Below, piece after piece: positions 8,866 through 13,957 of a DNA stretch of 13,957 bases. Under the pieces are notes generated by a model that worked only from the letters and a program-made list of their open reading frames with translations, was not told the origin of the DNA and did no database searches. Where the stretch lies: the NCBI GenBank assembly GCA_026770615.1, contig MU631345.1:72247-86203 (forward strand). Reading direction: 5' to 3'. The translations under genes were made by a program, and so were the position numbers. The number at the start of each line of letters is the position of its first letter. Within the stretch, counting starts at the first letter, position 1. The DNA is from Pavlovales sp. CCMP2436 (taxonomy: Eukaryota; Haptophyta; Pavlovophyceae; Pavlovales).

Positions 8866-10122
8866 ATGGGTGCAGATGCAGCGTGGGCAGAGCTCCAAGC
8901 GTGTGTAGCCCCTAATGGCAGCCTAACCATCGCGTCAGGCCCCCTTGCGCAACCCTTCTCCTCTATGGACGCTGGCATTCAAAAGCTCCAGCACGCCATT
9001 ACCGCCCAGACTGGGGAGTCGGAGCACAAAAGCCTGAACGACAGGATTGACGCCATGCCTCGCCCGCGCTCGCGCGAGGCGATTGTCTACCGCGCTTTTG
9101 ATGAGTACTCGCGTGCTTTCCTCACTGTCTTGCCCTGCGGTAAACAGACCAACATGTGCCCCGCAGAGTTCCGCGAATGCTACGTGCGTTATATCGCCGG
9201 CAAAAGTCCTGCATGTGCCCCCTTCGTAGGACAGCAGCTGAACGTCCCTCTGCGCGGAGGCCCCCTCGACGCATACGGCGACATTGCCGTCGCCGCAGCG
9301 TGGATAGGCAACCAGGAGTCAATCTTCCGCCATGATCCGATCGTGCAAACGCTTGCCAGCGCGATCAAGGACGTCGGCGGCTACGCTGTCGCAGAGGACT
9401 CCGCCTTCTTCTCATCCGTTCTCCCGCCAGCCGCCATCGCAGCCGCACAGGCGCAGGCAGCGCTGACCGGCCAGACGCACAGACTCCGCGTCATCACGCC
9501 GGACGTCGTCGTGCGCGTCGACCCAGCGAGGGGTCGGCTGCAGCTAATAAAGGTTAAGACTATCGCATTCTGCCCAAGCTATTACACTGACAATAATGTT
9601 ACCCTCCCCCCCGGCGTCGCGCGCCGGGCAAAGCCCCTCGAGGCCGAGTATCTCAGGAAAGCTCGTGCCCAGGACAGGGTATTCGGCCTCGCACTACCCG
9701 GCCCCCACCTAAATGGCCCGAACGCAAGCATCGGCCCGATCGAGGCCAAGCTCAACACCGTAAAGCCGATCCGCGGGATCGTCATCGGCGCTTTTGGTGA
9801 GGTCAGCGCCGATACGCACTCGCTCGTCAAAGAAATCGCGGCGCAGGGAGGCCGCAAGATGTACGCGCTGATGGGCGTGAATCCGAAGGAGGCGGCCGCG
9901 CGCATCAAGAAGCAACTCATCGACACGATCGGTACGATCGCGGCACGCGGCCATGCGCAGCTGCTGCTCGCGCGCTTGAGCGCGCTGGCCCCGATCGCTG
10001 CGCAGCGTGGGAACACGACAAACAGCAACCAGCAGATCATCTCCCTAAACGCCCTTGCCCGGGCACACTACCGGAGATCCATCGGCACGCGCGGTGGCGC
10101 CCAAGCCAGCGCAGCCGACTAA
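8866..10122 (+). CDS. 418-aa protein of unit II, possible PD-(D/E)XK nuclease-fold protein
   Basis: The ORF is intact and uninterrupted from an ATG in strong eukaryotic context (GTCGCCATGG) to TAA. The frame is open only back to a TAA at 8812, so this ATG is preferred over the upstream TTG at 8824. It is the only convincing gene in the 6.8-kb insertion. I have no confident family name. Residues 209-232 have the layout of a PD-(D/E)XK core: PDVVVRVD (P212, D213), then LIKVKT ending with the expected Lys (K231). Residue 229, where an acid is expected, is Lys (codon AAG, one transition from GAG). Later blocks are RRAKPLEAEYLRKARAQDR (about 254-272) and GIVIGAFGEVSADTH (about 304-318), which resemble hypothetical proteins I associate with repetitive elements in dinoflagellate and haptophyte genomes. 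That is recall, not a search. No signal peptide or membrane segment is seen. Role in mobility is inferred only from its position. Confidence 0.7.
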   Translation: MGADAAWAELQACVAPNGSLTIASGPLAQPFSSMDAGIQKLQHAITAQTGESEHKSLNDRIDAMPRPRSREAIVYRAFDEYSRAFLTVLPCGKQTNMCPAEFRECYVRYIAGKSPACAPFVGQQLNVPLRGGPLDAYGDIAVAAAWIGNQESIFRHDPIVQTLASAIKDVGGYAVAEDSAFFSSVLPPAAIAAAQAQAALTGQTHRLRVITPDVVVRVDPARGRLQLIKVKTIAFCPSYYTDNNVTLPPGVARRAKPLEAEYLRKARAQDRVFGLALPGPHLNGPNASIGPIEAKLNTVKPIRGIVIGAFGEVSADTHSLVKEIAAQGGRKMYALMGVNPKEAAARIKKQLIDTIGTIAARGHAQLLLARLSALAPIAAQRGNTTNSNQQIISLNALARAHYRRSIGTRGGAQASAAD

Positions 10123-10562
10123 GGCACGCAGCAGGCAATGGGCGACGCAGCGCTCAGACCAGCACAACATTCAGAACAGTCAGACGCCAGCTTGAATCCC
10201 TATCATAAATATATCAATGTAGGGGGGTTCGGGCTGGTGGTACATTTCAAATTCAAGTCAGGCTGATCTTAGCGCTCCGACGCAGGCTCCTACGCGTTAC
10301 GCTGAAGTGGGGAGCTGGTAGAAGTGGTGGATGATGAGGAAGCCGAAAACAAAGCGGACTGTTATATATACTTTTTGGATGTATAACTAGCGTGTTCCGC
10401 TCGGGATCCCTCAAAATTAGATAGCAATTAAATAGGTAGTAAATATGTCTAACTTATTTAGAGGTTTTACTATTATTATCATTGCGCCTACTGTTTGGCC
10501 TTTGCCCTGTCTTCACGGCAGAGGCGGGAGGTTTTCCAGTATGTCAGAATCGCGTCTGCCCG
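10123..10562. other. Spacer between the unit II ORF and its satellite
   Basis: AT-richer than its surroundings. It holds a TTATATATACTTTTTGG stretch near 10360 and ATAAATATAT near 10205. These could be promoter-like or part of the 3' UTR. No ORF of substance was found. Confidence 0.4.
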
Positions 10563-10780
10563 GTGGCAACTCTTGCCACGGCGGCTCGAAACTACCCTAT
10601 TCTTGGCGGGGAGCACCCCGCCGCGAGCGTCACGGGGGCGGGCATGAGGCCGGCCCGCGCTGCGATCAGGACCGTCCCTGTTCTTGGCGGCAAGCACCTT
10701 GCCGCCAGCGGCACGAAGCGCAGGGTGCTATTGAAGACGTCCCGCGCAAATTGGACTCGTCCCTGTTCTTTGCGGAAAGC
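10563..10780 (+). repeat. Diverged ~80-bp hairpin repeats
   Basis: Three hairpins: GTGGCAA-CTC-TTGCCAC (10563-10579), GGCGGGG-AGCA-CCCCGCC (10605-10622) and GGCGGCAAG-CAC-CTTGCCGCC (10686-10706). A decayed fourth (GCGG...CCGC) lies near 10770. The last three are about 80 bp apart and share flanks such as CCCTGTTCTT, so they are members of one array whose stems changed on both arms together. Confidence 0.8.
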
Positions 10781-11019
10781 ACCCCGCCGCGGCCTCGAGA
10801 CTCGGCCCCGCCGATCTGTCCCTCGCCCTTGAGCCAGCACCCGTTGTCTGCGGTGGTGAGTCGGGCGCGAGCTGGAGCCTTGGCTCCGGGCGCAATGTGG
10901 GTCTAGCGCCAGCCCGCTCTGCGAGCGGCGCTTTCTCTGCACTCGAGGGTGAGTCGGGTGCGAGCCGTAGCTGCGGGCCCCTGGTCCTCGCCATGCTGAG
11001 CCTCCTTCCTGCTTCTGCC

Positions 11020-11912
11020 ACGAGCGTCACGCGGTGCGCGGCCGGCACGAGGCCGGCCCGCACCGCGATTGGGCTCGCTCTGTCTCTGAGTCCGCCTCGA
11101 GCGTCACTCTGCGCCAGGGGGTCCCCCCCACTGGCGGAGCGATCGGACCCGGTCCTGCTTCTGCCGCGAGCGTCACGCGGCGCACGGCCGGCACTAGGCC
11201 GGTGCGCGCCACGATCAGGCTCGCGTCTGTCTCTGACTCCACCGGCACCACGAGCGTCACCCTGCGCCAGGAGGGCGAGCCCCCTGACGCAGCGATCGGG
11301 CCCAATCCTGCTTCTGCTGCGAGCGTCACGCGGCGCGCGCCAGGCGCTATGCCGGCGCGCACCACGATTGTGCTCGGGGCCTGCCCTGCTGCTGCCGCGA
11401 GCGTCACGCGGCGCGCGCCGGGCGCTCTGCCGGCGCGCACCGCGATCGGGCTCGCGTCTATCCCTGTCGGCGAGTCTGCATGCTGATAGCGAGCTCGCGT
11501 CCTGTCCTGCTTCTTCCATGAGCGTCACGCGGCGCGCGCCGGGCGCTATGCCGGCACGCATCACGATCGAACTCGGATTCTGCCCCGTCTCTGCCACGAG
11601 CGTCACGCGGCGCGCGCCAGGCGCTATGCCGGCACGCAACACGATTGGGCTCGGATCCTCTCCTGCCTCTGCCGCGAGCGTCACGCGGCGCGCTCCGGGC
11701 GTTATGCCGGCGCGCACCACGATCCGGCTCGGGCCCTCTGCCTCATCTGCCACGAGCGTCACGCGGCGTGCGCCGGGCACTATGCCGGCGCGCACCACAA
11801 CCGTGCTCGGGTGCTGCCCTGCTGCTGCCGCGATCGTCACGCGGCGCGCGCAGGGCGCTATGCCAGCGCGCACCGCGATCGGGCTCGCGTCCGTCCCTGT
11901 CGGCGAGTCGAT
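11020..11912 (+). repeat. ~78-bp satellite with a conserved hairpin per unit
   Basis: GAGCGTCACGCGG-like blocks recur at roughly 11029, 11099, 11171, 11253, 11321, 11399, 11519, 11600, 11674, 11755 and 11832. In the best units the next sequence forms a 9-bp stem GCGCGCCGG / CCGGCGCGC around an 8-nt loop. The 78-bp period equals 26 codons, so ORFs of 369 codons (plus, no ATG start) and 381 codons (minus) stay open. Neither looks like a gene, because the repeat explains the openness on both strands. The block CCCTGTCGGCGAGTC closes two sub-arrays (about 11461-11476 and about 11897-11912). Confidence 0.88.
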
Positions 11913-11929
11913 AGGAGACCAGCGATTTC

Positions 11930-12050
11930 GAGCGATAACGATGCCGCTTTTGCCGCAGAGCCTCTACTTGCGATGCCGCTGGCTTTCGCTTTCGCGCGGC
12001 TTTTGATGCCGCAGAGCCTGGATCAGTTAATCCGGTCAGGTAATTAGTAC
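11930..12050 (+). repeat. Repeat D, copy 2
   Basis: Matches 8550-8632, with an internal partial duplication of ~36 bp (GATGCCGCTTTTGCCGCAG appears before the main copy). The hairpin is GCGGC-TTTTGAT-GCCGC, so the loop has changed but the stem is kept. It ends TCCGGTCAGGTAATTAGTAC. Confidence 0.88.
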
Positions 12051-12214
12051 ATGGTGTCGCGGGCAATTAGAAGCCGTAGTGTCAAGAAGCTGGCCCCGTT
12101 TTTTTGCACTGTTGGTATGTAATTTAAGCAAATTTAAGCATTGTTTGTATGTAATTTGCTAAGAAGCTCAGCCTCAAGCTCAAAATTCGCCCTCCTTATT
12201 ACCCGCGATCCCCT
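12051..12214. other. 168-bp spacer between D and X in unit II
   Basis: Absent from unit I. It contains GTATGTAATTT twice, 31 bp apart, and a T7 run. No gene was seen. Confidence 0.6.
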
Positions 12215-12254
12215 GTAGTCTTGCACAAGGTAATTCTTATTCGTTGTCGACCAA
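12215..12254 (+). repeat. Repeat X, copy 2 (right terminus of unit II)
   Basis: 40 bp differing from 8631-8670 at two positions. It ends GTTGTCGACCAA and is followed by repeat A rather than C. Confidence 0.92.
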
Positions 12255-12429
12255 GAGATCACAACGGACCAACGGGAGGCCGCATCATCAATCTGATTGA
12301 ATCCTGGCTATCCCCATGCTGTCCCGTCCATGGCGATGCGCGGCGACCCATGGTCCCCGCCACTCGGTGCGTGAGCTACAGCGTGCCGAACCCATACTTT
12401 CACAAAGTATAAATATACTATTTGAAAGG
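12255..12429 (+). repeat. Repeat A, copy 1 (right flank of the insertion)
   Basis: 175 bp, the same length as copy 2 (12896-13070) and highly similar without gaps. It starts GAGATCACA and ends ACTATTTGAAAGG. Here it follows the insertion; in the second copy it follows repeat B directly. Confidence 0.92.
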
Positions 12430-12432
12430 CTC

Positions 12433-12459
12433 AGGGGTGGGACCGACGGTCCCACCCCT
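12433..12459. repeat. Perfect 12-bp-stem hairpin between repeats A1 and B2
   Basis: AGGGGTGGGACC-GAC-GGTCCCACCCCT. The right arm belongs to repeat B, and copy 1 has GGTCCCACTCCT. The left arm has no counterpart before copy 1. The perfect stem is therefore specific to this junction. Confidence 0.9.
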
Positions 12460-12895
12460 AGGCTCAAGGGTATTCAATAGTTTCACAACGTATGCGGCCG
12501 CATGGACACCGTGTGCCTCTATTCAGTGCTCCTGAGCTAGGCTTTGAAATGTAGGGTCCCAAGCGGCGAATAAAAAACCTCGGCTCATCAGAACCTACTC
12601 AATAACCAATTATATAGTACTAATTAAATGCCAAAATTAATTAGATTGGCAAATAATTTCTGACAGTAGATTGGCCAGGAATGACCAATAGGATGGTGAC
12701 TAAGTGGGCACAGGGCTGCACCGGGGGTGAGCCAAATACATATGGAGTTGTCTCGGCTACACCACACATCACGCCGAGCCCCCCCTCCGCTTAGAGCAGG
12801 TCCACGTCGACGTGCTGGGAAGCTGCTGGGACGTGCGCCCACATGCCCGAAAATTAGCCCCCATGCTGAAATTTATGGTTTTTCTGTGATTTCAA
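12445..12895 (+). repeat. Repeat B, copy 2 (empty-site copy)
   Basis: 451 bp homologous to 4986-5438. It carries GAATAAAAAACC (AATAAA) near 12568 and ends GATTTCAA, continuing straight into repeat A copy 2. No RT-coding sequence precedes it, so it is a shorter copy than the first. Confidence 0.9.
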
Positions 12896-13070
12896 GAGAT
12901 CACATCGGACCAAAGGGAGGCTGCATCATCAATATGATTGAATCATGGCTATCCCCATGCCGTCCCGCCCATGGCGATGTGCGGCGACCCATGATCCCCG
13001 CCGTTCGGTGCGTGAGCTACAGCGTGCCGAACCCATACTTTCACAAAGTAAAAATATACTATTTGAAAGG
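12896..13070 (+). repeat. Repeat A, copy 2, abutting the PhyH-like gene
   Basis: The second 175-bp copy ends 41 bp before the ATG at 13112. Its last 40 bp include an A/T-rich AAAAATATACTATTTG stretch that could serve as a core promoter or 5' UTR of that gene. Whether A belongs to the gene or to a retroelement 3' end is undecided. Confidence 0.9.
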
Positions 13071-13111
13071 ATGAAAGGAGCTTGAATCTGGGAGATCGCG
13101 CCGAAGCTTCC

Positions 13112-13957
13112 ATGGAGTTGCGTTGGGCAATGAGGGGGGCCGCCGCCGCCGCGCTCATGCTGCTCGCCGCGCCCGGCACGCACGGTCTAGCGTTCGGGGC
13201 ATCTGCGCTGCTGGGCAAGCTCGCAGCAACCAACGCCGAGCAGCTTGCGCGCTTCGAGGCCAAGGAGCTTGTCGGGGTCAAGACGGGCGGCGTGAAGCAG
13301 CTCATGAGCACGACGCGCAGCGGGCTCGAGCGCACGGGTTCGGAGCTCAAGGGCTACTTCGAGCGTCAGGGCGTCATTGGTGTATCAAGCGTGCTTTCTG
13401 CACCCACGGCCGACGCGCTGTTGGCGCACATTAACGCGGAGCAGGTACGTGCGCGCGCAGACATCGACGCTGAGCTCACCGAGTTCGAGGCGCGCTTCGG
13501 CGGCGTCAATTGCCGCGGACCCGGTAGATACGGAAACCGGCAGGACTTTTTTCTCTCGCCGTCGCAGCCCGAGGTGCGCACGGCGCTCGGCGAGGCGCTG
13601 CGCTCATTAGAGCCATTGCTGCGTGCTACCGTTGGCCTGGATGCGACGGTGCACGAATGTTCCTCTCTCGTCTCCGACCCGGGTTCGCCACGCCAGTGCA
13701 TGCACCCAGATACCATCGTCTTGCCGTGCCCGCAGTTCCCACTAGCCTCCATGGAGACGCTAGTTACGTTTTTCGTGGCGCTACAGGATGTTGAGGAGGA
13801 TATGGGGCATACGGTTTTTCTGCCCAAGACACACACGCCAGACGCGCACCTGCTTTGGAACAAGCCGCAGAAGCAGAAAGAGGCATTTATCGGGCTGCAC
13901 AAGGCCGTCGAGGTGTGCTCTCCGCTCTCTGCGATACTAACCCCCCCCCTCCCCCCC
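13112..13957 (+). CDS. Phytanoyl-CoA dioxygenase-like (PhyH) protein, 5' part, partial
   Basis: A probable Fe(II)/2-oxoglutarate-dependent oxygenase of the PhyH superfamily; substrate unknown. The frame is open from ATG 13112 (CCATGG context) to the window edge, 282 codons. Residues 1-27 look like a signal peptide: Arg4/Arg8, a hydrophobic AAAAALMLLAAP core, then GTHGLA|FG. Ala27|Phe28 resembles the plastid-import boundary of algae with complex plastids. The metal-binding HxD motif is at H198-P199-D200 (QCMHPDT). It is followed by a strand-rich segment (LVTFFVALQDV) and GHTVFLPKTHTPDAH (232-246), typical of the loop before the distal His. The distal His and the 2-oxoglutarate-binding Arg lie outside the window. 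The last ~45 bases (from GTGTGC at 13913) look like an intron: donor, ACTAAC branch-like site and a C-rich tract. The true exon may therefore end at 13912 (267 codons). Confidence 0.78.
   Translation, partial: MELRWAMRGAAAAALMLLAAPGTHGLAFGASALLGKLAATNAEQLARFEAKELVGVKTGGVKQLMSTTRSGLERTGSELKGYFERQGVIGVSSVLSAPTADALLAHINAEQVRARADIDAELTEFEARFGGVNCRGPGRYGNRQDFFLSPSQPEVRTALGEALRSLEPLLRATVGLDATVHECSSLVSDPGSPRQCMHPDTIVLPCPQFPLASMETLVTFFVALQDVEEDMGHTVFLPKTHTPDAHLLWNKPQKQKEAFIGLHKAVEVCSPLSAILTPPLPP
13913..13957 (+). other. Probable intron start and branch/pyrimidine tract at window edge
   Basis: GAG|GTGTGC gives a plausible phase-0 donor. Downstream GATACTAAC matches the TACTAAC branch-site consensus and is followed directly by a C-rich pyrimidine run to the end. 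The coding frame stays open across it, so this is inference. The acceptor lies outside the window, or the intron is very short. Confidence 0.5.

Larger units (their letters stand above)
8671..12254 (+). mobile_element. Unit II: putative gene-carrying element of the tandem insertion
   Basis: It starts with repeat C copy 2 and ends with D and X copy 2, immediately after unit I in the same orientation. It is 3584 bp long. It carries one intact ORF (8866-10122), a ~78-bp satellite array and a 168-bp spacer between D and X. Its right boundary is fixed by repeat A, which in the other copy follows repeat B directly. The last three bases are CAA, as at the other two unit boundaries. No reverse transcriptase, DDE transposase signature, tyrosine-recombinase R-H-R-Y set or Rep/helicase motif was recognised, so the mobilisation mechanism is unknown. 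Confidence 0.72.

Noticed and set aside
10728..11873. 381-codon minus-strand ORF
   Set aside because: Produced by the 78-bp (26-codon) satellite; several frames on both strands are equally open and there is no domain.
10897..12006. 369-codon plus-strand ORF
   Set aside because: Begins at GTG, not ATG, and is entirely satellite; ends inside repeat D.
8671..12254. Unit II as a Helitron
   Set aside because: No CTRR 3' end with preceding hairpin, no A/T target context at the boundaries, and no Rep or helicase motifs.
4986..12895. Repeats B1 and B2 as LTRs of one LTR retrotransposon
   Set aside because: No TG...CA ends, primer-binding site, gag/pol or integrase between them. The B|A empty site explains the layout better, and B1 continues from a non-LTR RT.
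12255..13070. Repeats A1 and A2 as a target-site duplication of a B2 insertion
   Set aside because: 175 bp is far too long for a target duplication; tandem duplication of B-A fits all four junctions.

Overview
This is nuclear DNA of a GC-rich unicellular eukaryote. The evidence is two spliced or probably spliced host genes with GT-AG introns, a degenerate non-LTR (LINE-like) retrotransposon and large satellite arrays. The retrotransposon remnant resembles elements I associate with algal genomes. The right-hand protein has a signal peptide followed by an Ala|Phe boundary, as in plastid-targeted proteins of algae with complex plastids. A haptophyte or similar alga is my best guess, held weakly. 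No bacterial-style operon, rRNA, tRNA or CRISPR was seen.

Left (1-2405, minus strand): the first six exons of a CDC5/CDC5L (Cef1) homologue, the Myb-type core protein of the Prp19 spliceosome complex. The gene continues past the left edge. Centre-left (2406-4985): a hairpin- and minisatellite-rich spacer, a weak small ORF, a cluster of nested inverted repeats, and the C-terminal end of a dead non-LTR reverse transcriptase with an in-frame stop. The RT remnant runs into repeat B, which has the look of a 3' UTR.

Centre (5439-12254): a 6.8-kb insertion made of two head-to-tail units. Unit I (5439-8670) and unit II (8671-12254) share a 97-bp left end (repeat C) and right-end sequences (repeat D and a 40-bp repeat X), but their interiors are unrelated. 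Unit I is filled by a ~165-bp satellite with a higher-order period of about 1.1 kb. Unit II carries one intact 418-codon ORF with a degraded-looking PD-(D/E)XK nuclease signature, then a ~78-bp hairpin satellite. The sequence left of the insertion (repeat B) and right of it (repeat A) recurs at 12445-13070 joined directly together, so the window contains its own empty-site copy. The three unit boundaries and the empty site all carry the trinucleotide CAA. No terminal inverted repeats were found. This pair of elements is the most unusual thing in the window.

Right (13112-13957): the first exon(s) of a phytanoyl-CoA dioxygenase-like (PhyH) protein with an N-terminal signal peptide, starting 41 bp after the second copy of repeat A. 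It is cut by the right edge, probably just inside an intron. The host genes have no evident functional link to each other; the central story is mobile and repetitive DNA lodged between them.
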